Source of the DNA: Nematostella vectensis
Taxonomy: Eukaryota; Cnidaria; Anthozoa; Actiniaria; Edwardsiidae
Direction of reading: 5' to 3'
Assembly: GCF_932526225.1 (NCBI RefSeq)
Contig: NC_064038.1
Location: 8,369,070-8,433,069, forward strand
DNA length: 64,000 nt
Shown: piece by piece, positions 23,801 through 36,083 of the stretch
Position numbering within the stretch: position 1 is the first letter of the stretch
Layout of the letters: each line of letters begins with the position of its first letter
Made by a program: the position numbers and the translations under genes
The notes under the pieces: model-generated
The model's database searches: none
What the model saw: the letters and a program-made list of their open reading frames with translations, nothing else
Told to the model about the DNA's origin: nothing

Positions 23801-26800
23801 GAAAAAAAAAACAGAGATAAGAAAACGAAAATGAGCTGTTTTATTGAAAAAAAGGGAAAAAAGATTAGGTAAACAAAAAAAGGCCAAGTCATTTTGCAGT
23901 AAAAAAAGGTCCGACAAATTTGTTTTCTGTGCTATCGACTCTGCATGACAATATTTGTTTTATGTAACATGTTGTGATAACATTTTACAAAGGTTTAACC
24001 GCAATTCCAAAAAGTTACTATCACTCTCATTCTTTTGGAAATGCATCAAATTATGTAGAAAGTTCACAAACTTCAAGGTTTGTGTCGATTTGTTCATGCC
24101 CGTGCAAGACGGTTGTTCATATTTTTTTAGGAAATTCACGCTAATTGTGTACTTACCAGAAAAGAACTTCGAGAAGAGATTAACTTGAAAACCAATAGAA
24201 TCTAAAAGAAAAGTAGCAAAGGTTCTTTATCACAGTTAAAAAAACATATCTTTCGCAAATATCAATTCGAAATCTGTTTGCAATTTCATTTCTGTAAAAC
24301 CTTCTTCTTACCCAATATTTCAATGATCTGTACTGCTCCTGTCACCTCAAAATGTGGATTCAAGACAGTTCAGTGCGAATGTGCAAATAGAGATTTCATT
24401 TCAATAGTTAGAGCAAGGATGTTTTCTAATAGAGGCAATTAATACCACCTTCTTACCATACTTATTTTGACCAATATGGCATAAAATGAGTTGCTCATAT
24501 TGCGAGGAAACGTGATTGGCACAATCTGGGAATGGGATACAATACATTTTTAAATTTATTGCTCAGCTGGATTTGAACATCGCCTTAGGAGGCTGGTAAT
24601 ATTTTCTACAGAAAACGCAATTAAAAACAACATCAGTCGTATTACAATTCGGATAGATGGTGTTATTTAAGTACAGACCTCCATAGATGAAATCGTTTAG
24701 CTACCCCATAGACCTCCATAGATGAAATCGTTTAGCTACCCTCTACTCTACCTTGGCTAGATCTAGCTGATTCAGTTGCCGAAAATTACATTTTTTTATT
24801 AAGAATGTTTTCTTTTCTAATAGAGGCAATTAATATCACCCTGACGAGTTAAAGCAAACACGATTTCGACTGCTACTCCTACATACAATTTTTTATTTCT
24901 CGATACTTGAAATTGTTTCTTGCAGACAATTGTACTTTATATTTCAAACTAAGCAATGATTCCAATATGTGTATAAGTTTTTCAACATCCCTTATTTCGA
25001 CCAATATGGCATAAAATGAGTTTCTCATATCGTGACGTGATTGGCACCATCTGGGAATGGGATACAATACATTTTTAAATTGATTGCTCTGCTGGATTTG
25101 AACATCGCTTTAGGAGGCTGGTATTATTTTCTACAGAAAACACAATTAAAAATAACATCAGTCGTATTACCATTCGGATAGATGGTGTTATTTAAGTACA
25201 GACCTCCATAGATGAAATCGTTTAGCTACCCCATAGACATCCATAGATGAAATCGTTTAGCTACCCTCTACTCTACCTTGGCTAGATCTAGCTGGTCAGC
25301 TTTCTTAAGGGGGCAATTCAGTTGCCGAAAATAACATTTTTTATTAAGGATGTTTTTTTTTCTAGTAGAGGCATTTAATACCACCCTGACGAGTTAAAGC
25401 AAACACGATTTCAACTGCTACTCCTACATACAATTTTTTATTTCTCGATACTTGAAATTGTTTCTTGCAGACAATTGTACTTTATATTTCAAACTAAGCA
25501 ATGATTCCAATATGTGTATAAGTTTTTCAACATCCCTTATTTCGACCAATATGGCATAAAATGAGTTTCTCATATCGTGACGTGATTGGCACCATCTGGG
25601 AATGGGATACAATACATTTTTAAATTGATTGCTCTGCTGGATTTGAACATCGCCTTAGGAGGCTGGTATTATTTTCTAAAGAAAACACAATTAAAAACAA
25701 CATCAGTCGTATTACCAGTAGGATAGATGGTGTTATTTAAGTACAGACCTTAATAGATAAAATCGTTTAGCTACCCCATAGACCTCCATAGATGAAGTCC
25801 TTTAGCTACCCTCTACTCTACCTTGGCTAGATCTAGCTGATTCAGTTGCCAAAAATTACATTTTTTTATTGAGGATGTTTTTTTTTCTAATAGAGGCAAT
25901 TAATACCACCCTGACGAGTTAAAGCAAACACGATTTCGACTGCTACTCCTACATACAATTTTTTATTTCTCGATACTTGAAATTGTTTCTTGCAGACAAT
26001 TGTACTTTACATTTCAAACTAAGCAATGATTCCAATATGTGTATGATTTTTTCAAGATCCCTTATTTCGACCAATATGGCATAAAATGAGTTTCTCATAT
26101 CGTGACGTGATTGGCACCATCTGGGAATGGGATACAATACATGTTTAAATTTATTGCTCTGTTGGATTTAAACATCGCTTTAGGAGGCTGGTATTATTTT
26201 CTACAGAAAACGCAATTTAAAACAACATCAGTCGTATTACCAGTAGGATAGATGGATGATGTTATTCAGTTCAACAGATGATATCGTTCAGATGCCCTCT
26301 ACTCTATTCTTGGCTGGATCTAGCCGACCAGCTTTTTTAAGGGGGCAATCGGGTTGCCGAAAATTAAATTTTCTTTATTCTAGTTATTCTACTTTAATTC
26401 CAAATGCGTTTTTATCCAATTTCACTATGGGAAAGAGAGAGCGGAAAAAACTTGAATATTGACTTAAGGGGCTAAAATAATGCTTTTTTTTTCTTTTTTT
26501 AAAATATATATTACTTTTATACTACTAGAATTATATAATACTATTAACAGAGCGCGAGGTCCGTACTGAAAAATCTCAGCCCGCGGGCTTTTTGTACAGA
26601 TCGAGGCCGCAGGCCGAGTTATTTATTACATGGCTTTTTTAAATATTTGTACGAGAAGGAAAACTTATTCTGCTGAAGAGAAAGGAAGGAACCAAGGATT
26701 CAAGCCACGAGTTCTCAACTCCACAACTCGAAATGACGAGTCGATTTGTAGAATTACCATCGAAAATTGCTTTTTACGCCGATTTTACCGACCTTCACAT

Positions 26801-27333
26801 GAAAAACATCATTTCTTTTATGTTATTCCATTTAGATTAATTGTCTTTATGGAAAATCGTCTTCAAACTCCCTGTGTTTTGACAATTTCCCGCCATAATG
26901 ATTGCAATGCGCGCGACATTTCAAGTTTGCTTAAATTCTATTTGCGAAAAAAAAAGGTAACAAAACGTCTCTTTATAAGGGGGAATAAAGGCAAATCACT
27001 CGAGGAATTCCACAGGAAGAGGTTGTTGGCATAATAAATGGAATTAAACTTATCTTGCGTTTTGAAAATCGGATAATTAACAAAAATCATGATCATCGGT
27101 TTACGATCAACCAGCCACCAACACAAACTCATAACTTCAATGAAACTTGCAAAAAAAGAGTAAATAAAGAAATTGATTTAAGCAGTATGTAAGTCCATCA
27201 CTTAAAATCTATTACGCAATTTTGGCAGTGTTTCGAACGTTGGACCTGAAACAAAATCATAGACCAAAAAGCAAAAGCCAACTTTACTCGTGCCTTACAT
27301 TTACACGTCTATAGTGGCGTAATATATATCATT

Positions 27334-27509
27334 GTGTAGTTCTTGAAAATATCCATCCACCCCCCCCCCCCCCCCCCCCAATGAGGAGATTGGAAATTCC
27401 GGAGGGCTGGTGGCCCTGGAATTTCCAGAGGGGAGGGGGAAAATGCCCTTTTTCCTTAACAGTTTCTGTATTTATTTTTTTTTCATATGGATATTATCTG
27501 GAACTACAC
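27334..27509. mobile_element. MITE copy with internal deletion
   Basis: Same ends as the 20,624 copy, but about 70 bases including the right G-run are missing between TTTATTTTTTTTTC and ATATGGATATTATC. It marks the first B unit of the second large unit. Confidence 0.7.
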
Positions 27510-30500
27510 ATTACATCTTATATGGTGTTCTTATCTGAGCGGAAAAAAAAATAAAGAAAACGAAAAAAAAAACGGAAAATAAGCTGCTTTATAGAATAAA
27601 AGATCAGGTTATCAACAAAAGGCCTTGCTTAATCTATTAATGTTTGCCAACTTATTTTGCAGTTAAAAAAGTTCGACAAATTTGTTTGCCGAAAGAACGG
27701 CAAACGTTGTGAGAATACATTCAGAGGTTTTACTGCAAAAAGCTACAACCAATGTAATTCCACTCATCTTTGATTTGATTTTAAGGACACACTTACACGT
27801 TCGTGTCTACGAACTTTCAAAAGTATTTTAAAGATAATGCATCGAATTATGTAGAAAGTTCACTGAAAGATTTGTACTTAAAGCTTGTGTATGCATAGCA
27901 TGACGATATTTCTTAGTGAATTCACGCCTATGAATTCGACCTGAAAAAAATCGAAGAAGACCAAAGCAAAAGCCAACTATACTTGAGCCTACGGTAACAT
28001 TAACAAAAACGTAAAGCGTGTGAGATTATCTTCGACGCCTGAAGTGGCGTCTGTATAATATAGTATCATATTAATCGAGAACTTAAAAGAAATTATTGAA
28101 CTCTACTTCTTATATGTTGTTCTAATGTGAGTGAAAAAAAAAACAGATATAAGAAAACGAAAATGAGCTGTTTTATTGAAAAATAGGGAAAAAAGATTAG
28201 GTAAACAACAAAAGGCCAAGTCATTTTGCAGTAAAAAAATGGTTCGGCAAATTTGGTTTGTGTGCTATCGACTCTGCATGACAATATTTGTTTTATGTAA
28301 CATGTTGTGATAACATTTTACAAAGGTTTAACTGCAATTCAAAAAAGTTACTATCACTCTCATTCTATTGGAAATGCATCAAATTATGTAGAAAGTTCAC
28401 AAACTTCAAGGTTTGTGTCGATTTGTTCATGCGTGCAAGACGGTTGTTCATAATTTTTTTTTTGAAAATTCACGCTAATTGTGTACTTACCAGAAAAGAA
28501 CTTCGAGAAGAGATTAACTTGAAAACCAATAGAATCTAAAAGAAAAGTAGCAAAGGTTCTTTATCACAGTTAAAAAAACCCCATATCTTTCTCAAATATC
28601 AATTCGAAATCTGTTTGCAATTTCATTACTGGAATTTCCAGAGGGGAGGGGGAAAATGCCCTTTTTCCTTAACAGTTTCTGTATTTATTTTTTTTCCAGG
28701 GGGTTGGAAATTCCAGAGGGGTGGGGGGCATACCTTCGCCCCTCTCAATTGGGGGGGGGGGGGATATGGATATTATCTGGAACTACACATTACATCTTAT
28801 ATGGTGTTCTTATCTGAGCGGAAAAGAAATAAAGAAAACGAAAAAAAAACGGAAAATAAGCTGCTTTATAGAATAAAAGATCAGGTTATCAACAAAAGGC
28901 CTTGCTTAATCTATTAATGTTTGCCAACTTATTTTGCAGTTTAAAAAGTTCGACAAATTTGTTTGCCGAAATAACGGCAAACGTTGTGAGAATACATTCA
29001 GAGGTTTTACTGCAAAAAGCTACAACCAATGTAATTCCACTCATCTTTGATTTGATTTTAAGGACACACTTACACGTTCGTGTCTACGAACTTTCAAAAG
29101 TATTTTAAAGATAATGCATCGAATTATGTAGAAAGTTCACGGAAAGATTAGTACTTAAAGCTTGTGTATGCATAGCATGACGATATTTCTTAGTGAATTC
29201 ACGCCTATGAATTCGACCTGAAAAAAATCGAAGACCAAAGCAAAAGCCAACTATACTTGAGCCTACGGTAACATTAACAAACGTAAAGCGTGTGAGATTA
29301 TCTTCGACGCCTGAAGTGGCGTCTTTATAATATAGTATCATATTAATCGAGAACTTAAAAGAAATTATTGAACTCTACTTCTTATATGTTGTTCTAATGT
29401 GAGTAATAAAAAAACAGATACGAAAACGAAAATGAGCGGTTTTATTGAAAAATAGGGAAAAAAGATTAGGTAAACAACAAAAGGCCAAGTCATTTTGCAG
29501 TAAAAAAGGTTCGGCAAATTTTGTTTCTGTGCTTTCGACTCTGCATGACAATATTTGTTTTATGTAACATGTTGTGATAACATTTTACAAAGGTTTAACT
29601 GCAATTCCAAAAAGTTAATATCACTCTCATTCTATTGGAAATGCATCAAATTATGTAGAAAGTTCACAAACTTCAAGGTTTGTGCCAATTTGTTCATGCG
29701 CGCAAGACGGTTGTTCATATTTTTTTTAGGAAATTCACGCTAATTGTGTACTTACCAGAAAAGAACTTCGAGAAGAGATTAACTTGAAAACCAATAGAAT
29801 CTAAAAGAAAAGTAGCAAAGGTTCTTTATCACAGTTAAAAAAACATATCTTTCTCAAATATCAATTCGAAATCTGTTTGCAATTTCATTTCTGTAAAACC
29901 TTCTTCTTACCCAATATTTCAATGATCTGTACTGCTCCTGTCACCTCAAAATGTGGATTCAAGACAGTTCAGTGCGAATGTGCAAATAGAGATTTCATTT
30001 CAATAGTTAGAGCAAGGATGTTTTCTAATAGAGGCAATTAATACCACCTTCTTACCATACTTATTTTGACCAATATGGCATAAAATGAGTTGCTCATATT
30101 GCGAGGAAACGTGATTGGCACAATCTGGGAATGGGATACAATACATTTTTAAATTTATTGCTCAGCTGGATTTGAACATCGCCTTAGGAGGCTGGTAATA
30201 TTTTCTACAGAAAACGCAATTAAAAACAACATCAGTCGTATTACAATTCGGATAGATGGTGTTATTTAAGTACAGACCTCCATAGATGAAATCGTTTAGC
30301 TACCCCATAGACCTCCATAGATGAAATCGTTTAGCTACCCTCTACTCTACCTTGGCTAGATCTAGCTGATTCAGTTGCCGAAAATTACATTTTTTTATTA
30401 AGAATGTTTTCTTTTCTAATAGAGGCAATTAATATCACCCTGACGAGTTAAAGCAAACACGATTTCGACTGCTACTCCTACATACAATTTTTTATTTCTC

Positions 30501-30999
30501 GATACTTGAAATTGTTTCTTGCAGACAATTGTACTTTATATTTCAAACTAAGCAATGATTCCAATATGTGTATAAGTTTTTCAACATCCCTTATTTCGAC
30601 CAATATGGCATAAAATGAGTTGCTCATATCGTGACGTGATTGGCACCATCTGGGAATGGGATACAATACATTTTTAAATTGATTGCTCTGCTGGATTTGA
30701 ACATCGCTTTAGGAGGCTGGTAATATTTTCTACAGAAAACGCAATTAAAAACAACATCAGTCGTATTACCAGTAGGATAGATAGATGATGTTATTCAGTT
30801 CAACAGATGATATCGTTCAGATGCCCTCTACTCTATTCTTGGCTGGATCTAGCCGACCAGCTTTCTTAAGGGGGCAATTGGGTTGCAGAAAATTACATTT
30901 TCTTTATTCTATTTATTCTACTTTAATTCCACATGCGTTTTTATCCAATTTCACTATGGGAAAGAGAGAGCGGAAAAAAAACTTGAATATTGACTTACC

Positions 31000-31694
31000 C
31001 ATGCTTACATGCGGGCTTGTCGCGTAGTCGCAAAGCCCGTTGATGACAACCTTTTGTCAAACGACTGTATGGCAATCCTTTCGCGCCTTCTCGAGCTCTG
31101 ACCGAGAGGGGACTGAGTTGGTTGGTGTTTCAAGATGGCGGCCAAACCAAGCCAAATCGCGTGCGTTTGAAAAGATGCCAAATATTCAGGATTGGAGGAA
31201 TTCGATTTTTTTTTTCGGGAAAGTTAAGCCTCAGATAATGTACATTTTGCGCAAAACGGTCTTCCCTTTCCCTGGAGATGCACTTTAAGTTGCTTCACAC
31301 TCGTAATAAGCGTCATCGGAAGCACAGTAGTTTAACTATAAATACTTTGTTTGTTAGTGAAAAAGAGAAAAAAATACCTAGATTTCCGTGAATAATGGAG
31401 CTGTTTTGAATAGCGTAATAATTTACTTTTTTCAATATTGAGCGAACTGTCGCCAATGATTTCCAACTGTATAAAACGTTTCTCGCTTCCGTCATTCAAT
31501 TGTTAAACTTTAACATATCTGCTTTTGATCGGTCAGCTTTTTGTTTTGGCTTCCAATGATAAAACGCAAAGATTTTCGGATGGAAACCACAATGCAGTTG
31601 GAAGTCATAGCGTAATTTTGAGAAACATTTATTTATGTAGAGATTTAAAGACCAAGTTTAGGAATAAAAGCAGGGCCGTAACGGACCTCGAAAT
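31000..31694. other. Single-copy stretch with a promoter-like AAGATGGCGG word
   Basis: After the array ends there is about 0.7 kb of ordinary sequence. At 31,132-31,141 AAGATGGCGG provides an ATG opening only 11 codons. A small inverted repeat (GCGGGCTTGTCGCG / CGCAAAGCCCG) lies near 31.01-31.04 kb. At 31,673 GGGCCGTAACGG resembles the start of the MITE at 59,145. No gene is supported. Confidence 0.35.
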
Positions 31695-32100
31695 ACTAGG
31701 GGGGGAGGGGGGGTTGATGCAGAGACATTAAGGGGGGAGGGGGGGTTGATACAGAGACATTAAGGGGGGAGGGGGGGTTGATACAGAGACATTAAGGGGG
31801 GAGGGGGGGGGGGTTGATACAGAGACATTAAGGGGGGAGGGGGGGGGTTGATACAGAGACATTAAGGGGGGAGGGGGGGGGTTGATACAGAGACATTAAG
31901 GGGGGAGGGGGGGATTGATACAGAGACATTAAGGGGGGGAGGGGGGGGGTTGATACAGAGACATTAAGGGGGGAGGGGGGTTGATGCAGAGACATTAAGG
32001 GGGGAGGGGGGGTTGATACAGAGACATTAAGGGGGGAGGGGGGGTTGATACAGAGACATTAAGGGGGGGAGGGGGGTTGATACAGAGATTGGGGGGTTGA
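31695..32100. repeat. G-rich satellite, left block
   Basis: About 13 head-to-tail units of TTGATACAGAGACATTAA plus GGGGGGAGGGGGG, 30-34 bases each; unit length varies only in the G-runs. It ends where LINE 1 begins. Confidence 0.95.
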
Positions 32101-34434
32101 TACAGTCGATCAGAGAAGGCAAACCTTAAACGGTGTGGAAGGAAGATATGTAACTCACCCAATGACAGTGAGCTAAGGCGGGAGCTATTTTGGAAGAAGA
32201 AAAAATTCAAGAAATTATGTAAGCGTAAGAAATATCAATACAGAGCAAGCGGTATCAAAAATTTGGATTTCAAAGATAGCAAAAAACTTTGGCGATCACT
32301 TAAGAATCTATTCAGCGTAGGGAAAGACAAAAAACAACAAGAATGTGATTTAGAAATAGAAAGCTTACACTCACACTTCATGGACTTAAACAAAACTACA
32401 ACCACAAATTTATCCATCACTAACTGTAGAGACCAGACGGGTCCTTTAGACTCAGAGATACGGCTAGAGGAGGTAAATTTAGCTATAGAAAACCTTAAAA
32501 ACAACAAAGCTCCCGGTCACGATAATATACTAAACGAGCTACTAAAATATGGTAAAGATACTTTACTACCCTACCTAACTAGGTTATTCAACATCATTCT
32601 TAGGTCAGGAGTGTTTCCACAAGAATGGAATCTGGGTTTTATTATTCCAATTTTCAAAAAAGGCGATCGCTCTGACGTCAACAATTATAGAGGAATAACA
32701 CTTTTATCATGCCTCAGTAAGTTATTTACATCTATACTTAATTCAAGACTCTATGACTACCTTGTGCAGAAAGGATATCTAAAGAAGGAACAAGGGGGGT
32801 TTAGGAAAAAACACTCAACAGTAGACAGTATATTTATTCTGAAAACCGTTATCGACAGAGTAGTAAAAAGCAAGCCCAAGAAGAAAAACAATATGCTTTT
32901 CACTTGCTTCATAGACTTCCGAAAGGCCTTTGACAGCATTCCTAGAGATAAACTATTTGCGAAAATACAACAAGCTGGTATTTCTGGAAACTTTTACGAA
33001 GTTCTAAGATCAATGTACTCCAATGATATATCGTGTGGGAAGATAGGGGATTCAATTAGTGAAAGTTTTAGATGCATGGTTGGGGTAAAACAAGGATGCA
33101 TGTTGAGTCCAACTCTTTTTAATCTGTTCCTTAGCGATTTACCTGATACCTTAGCGAAATCTTCAAGTGCCCACATCTTAGGCAACACAAAATTAAATTG
33201 TCTTCTGTATGCAGACGACTTAGTACTTTTCTCGGAAACAAGTAGTGGTCTGCAAGACCTTTTAAATAGACTTTCTATCTACTCAGAAGAAAATAGTCTA
33301 AAAGTCAATACTTCAAAAACTAAGGTGATGATTTTTAATAACATAGGCAAAGTAATGAATAACTATCAATTCCTTTTGAACAGGGAACAATTGGAAAATG
33401 TCAAATCTTATAAGTACCTAGGGCTAGTATTCAGCGCGGTAGGAAACTTTAACTTAGCAAAAGAGGAGCTTAAAAAAACCGCACTCAAAGCTTTATTTAA
33501 GTTAAGGAAAGATCTCGGTATTCACTTCAGATCAGACATTAATCTTACATTAAAACTGTTTGATGCACTGATCAAACCAATTTTATTGTATGGCAGCGAG
33601 GTATGGGGTGCCGATAATAAAAGCTGTGTTGATGATAGAGATCCGCTTGAATCAGTACATCTTAAATTCTGTAAAATGTTACTAGGAACTGGAAAAACGG
33701 CTGTGAACAATGCGTGCAGAGGGGAACTAGGCAGATATCCTCTTTGTATAAATGCAACATATAGGAACATAAAATACTGGATCAACCTTCGGTCAAAAGA
33801 AGAGGCCCTCTCAAAAGTAGTTTATACAGAGTGTGTAAATAACCCTCACGTGTCCTACTGGACCCACAAAACAAAAGAAATAATTTTCAAAGCGGGTTTT
33901 GGGTTTATGTGGCTCTATCAAAATGAAACCGACCCTACATTGTTCCTTGATATTTTCTCTAAACGACTTAATGATATGTATTTTCAGAAATGGCATGGGG
34001 AAATTTTCAATGACCAAAGGAAAAACAGTAACGAAATGAACAAACTAAGAACTTATAGAACTTTTAAAGACAAATATGAATTAGAGAATTACCTTGTAGC
34101 CATCCCTAATGTGAAACATAGAGTTGCGCTAACAAAACTAAGAATAAGTAATCACCAATTGCAAATTGAGAAAGGCAGACACACGAGGCCTTACACAAAG
34201 GAAAAAGATCGGATTTGCCCAACATGCAAAAATGACGTGGAAAATGAATTTCACTTTCTAGTACAATGCCAAACATACAAAGAGCTACGAAACTCAGTTA
34301 TCCAAAATTTGCAGCGCAATCAAATTACACAAAAACGCCTTTTCAATTTACTAATAAATCCGCCAACTCAATTAGCAGGGATAGCTGCAAGGTACATTTC
34401 CGAATGTTTCAAGCTAAGGGAAACGCTAATATGA
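32101..34434 (+). CDS. LINE 1 reverse transcriptase, 5'-truncated but open
   Basis: The reading frame is open from the satellite junction at 32,101 to TGA at 34,432-34,434 with no stop (777 codons). It has lost the endonuclease and starts in the linker. RT motifs are intact: NNYRGITLLSCLSKLF, GFRKKHSTVDSIF, FIDFRKAFDS (catalytic Asp near 32,914), VKQGCMLSPTLFN and YADD near 33,208-33,219. The C-terminus carries CPTCKNDVENEFHFLVQC, a CCHC-like finger usual for this kind of LINE. The protein would copy element RNA at a nicked chromosomal site. The 5' cut means this copy is not autonomous. It is related to LINE 2 but clearly diverged from it. Confidence 0.9.
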   Translation, partial: YSRSEKANLKRCGRKICNSPNDSELRRELFWKKKKFKKLCKRKKYQYRASGIKNLDFKDSKKLWRSLKNLFSVGKDKKQQECDLEIESLHSHFMDLNKTTTTNLSITNCRDQTGPLDSEIRLEEVNLAIENLKNNKAPGHDNILNELLKYGKDTLLPYLTRLFNIILRSGVFPQEWNLGFIIPIFKKGDRSDVNNYRGITLLSCLSKLFTSILNSRLYDYLVQKGYLKKEQGGFRKKHSTVDSIFILKTVIDRVVKSKPKKKNNMLFTCFIDFRKAFDSIPRDKLFAKIQQAGISGNFYEVLRSMYSNDISCGKIGDSISESFRCMVGVKQGCMLSPTLFNLFLSDLPDTLAKSSSAHILGNTKLNCLLYADDLVLFSETSSGLQDLLNRLSIYSEENSLKVNTSKTKVMIFNNIGKVMNNYQFLLNREQLENVKSYKYLGLVFSAVGNFNLAKEELKKTALKALFKLRKDLGIHFRSDINLTLKLFDALIKPILLYGSEVWGADNKSCVDDRDPLESVHLKFCKMLLGTGKTAVNNACRGELGRYPLCINATYRNIKYWINLRSKEEALSKVVYTECVNNPHVSYWTHKTKEIIFKAGFGFMWLYQNETDPTLFLDIFSKRLNDMYFQKWHGEIFNDQRKNSNEMNKLRTYRTFKDKYELENYLVAIPNVKHRVALTKLRISNHQLQIEKGRHTRPYTKEKDRICPTCKNDVENEFHFLVQCQTYKELRNSVIQNLQRNQITQKRLFNLLINPPTQLAGIAARYISECFKLRETLI

Positions 34435-34764
34435 AAAATTAAACCTAAAGCACAATAGAAATCTGAAGTAAGCAGAGCAAAAAAAAAAAAAAAAAAAAAA
34501 ATACAAATACAAATAAAAATAAAAAAAAGGAAAGGGGAAAAAAGGGAAGAAAAAAAGAAAAAAGAAAATACAATGTAAAACTAAGTAGTAACTAAAAACA
34601 ATTAGAAAAGATTTAGAAAAAGAAAAAATGAAAGAAAGGCAATACAATGTAAACTAAAACTAAGAACAATCACATTAAAATTAAAAATTTTTTGGTCACT
34701 AACCGATGTAACTTTACTGTTTCAAGGGACCAATAAATAAAATCTGTCTGTCTGTCTGTCTGTC
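34435..34764 (+). mobile_element. LINE 1 3' untranslated region and tetranucleotide tail
   Basis: About 310 bases, with an A-rich stretch (34,479-34,570), ending CAATAAATAAAATCTG and then (TCTG)n up to the satellite. A tetranucleotide tail instead of poly(A) is known from several LINE clades. The whole insertion spans 32,101-34,764. Confidence 0.8.
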
Positions 34765-35976
34765 ATTAAGGGGAGGGGGGGGGTTGATACAGAGACATTA
34801 AGGGGGGAGGGGGGGTTGATACAGAGACATTAAGGGGGGAGGGGGGATTGATACAGAGACATTAAGGGGGGAGGGGGGGTTGATACAGAGACATTAAGGG
34901 GGGAGAGGGGGGTTGATACAGAGACATTAAGGGGGGGAGGGGGATTGATACAGAGACATTAAGGGGGGAGGGGGGTTGATACAGAGACATTAAGGGGGGA
35001 GGGGGGATTGATACAGAGACATTAAGGGGGGGAGGGGGGGGTTGATACAGAGACATTAAGGGGGGAGGGGGGGTTGATACAGAGACATTAAGGGGGGAAG
35101 GGGGGGTTGATACAGAGACATTAAGGGGGGGAGGGGGGTTGATACAGAGACATTAAGGGGAGGGGGGGGGTTGATACAGAGACATTAAGGGGGGAGGGGG
35201 GGTTGATACAGAGACATTAAGGGGGGAGGGGGGATTGATACAGAGACATTAAGGGGGGGAGGGGGGGGGGTTGATACAGAGACATTAAGGGGGGAGGGGG
35301 GGTTGATGCAGAGACATTAAGGGGGGAGGGGGGGTTGATACAGAGACATTAAGGGGGGAGGGGGGGTTGATACAGAGACATTAAGGGGGGGAGGGGGGTT
35401 GATACAGAGACATTAAGGGGAGGGGGGGGTTGATACAGAGACATTAAGGGGGGAGGGGGGTTGATACAGAGACATTAAGGGGGGAGGGGGGATTGATACA
35501 GAGACATTAAGGGGGAGGGGGGGTTGATACAGAGACATTAAGGGGGGAGGGGGGGGTTGATACAGAGACATTAAGGGGGGAGGGGGATTGATACAGAGAC
35601 ATTAAGGGGGGAGGGGGGTTGATACAGAGACATTAAGGGGGGAGGGGGGATTGATACAGAGACATTAAGGGGGGAGGGGGGGGGGTTGATACAGAGACAT
35701 TAAGGGGGGAGGGGGGGTTGATACAGAGACATTAAGGGGGGAGGGGGGGGTTGATACAGAGACATTAAGGGGGGAGGGGGGGTTGATACAGAGACATTAA
35801 GGGGGGAGGGGGGGTTGATACAGAGACATTAAGGGGGGAGGGGAGATTGATACAGAGACATTAAGGGGGGAGGGGGGATTGATACAGAGACATTAAGGGG
35901 GGAGGGGGGTTGATACAGAGACATTAAGGGGGGAGGGGGGGGATTGATACAGAGACATTAAGGGGGGAGGGGGGGT
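34765..35976. repeat. G-rich satellite, middle block
   Basis: About 38 units identical in type and orientation to the left block; single-base variants (ATTGATAC for GTTGATAC, GATGCAG for GATACAG) recur in patches. The block lies between the two LINE 3' ends. Confidence 0.95.
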
Positions 35977-36083
35977 CAATCAATCAATATATTTTATTTG
36001 GTACCCTTATACATGATTATATATCAGGTGTTTTTCCAAATAGTTAAGATAAAAAGGAGGTTGTCATTATCCGTGGTGTGCAT
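35977..36083 (-). mobile_element. LINE 2 3' end with (TTGA)n tail
   Basis: After the stop codon only about 107 bases remain (minus strand), ending in AATAAAATATATTGATTGATTGA. The tail repeat TTGA equals the first four bases of the satellite unit TTGATACAG, into which the element is inserted. Confidence 0.75.

Larger units (their letters stand above)
19690..30998. repeat. Nested segmental tandem array (6.7 kb unit, 4.5 kb unit, partial third)
   Basis: Three starts of the same large unit, marked by TTTTTATCCAATTTCAC followed by GAAAGAGAGAGCGG: 19,711, 26,410 and 30,940. Each unit holds segment A (about 0.9 kb; marker CCGAGGCCGCAGGCCGAG at 19.89 and 26.60 kb). It is followed by segment B, tandem units of 1.16-1.27 kb: three in unit one (20.7, 21.87, 23.03 kb) and two in unit two (27.42, 28.63 kb). 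Last comes segment C, tandem units of 0.52-0.55 kb: four in unit one (24.3-26.39 kb) and two in unit two (29.89-30.92 kb). The third start ends after about 80 bases. ORFs in the array repeat with the units and look like chance. Confidence 0.85.

Noticed and set aside
20591-29743. Repeated ORFs of 60-130 codons in the array
   Set aside because: They recur because the DNA unit recurs; they show no domain and shift frame freely between units.
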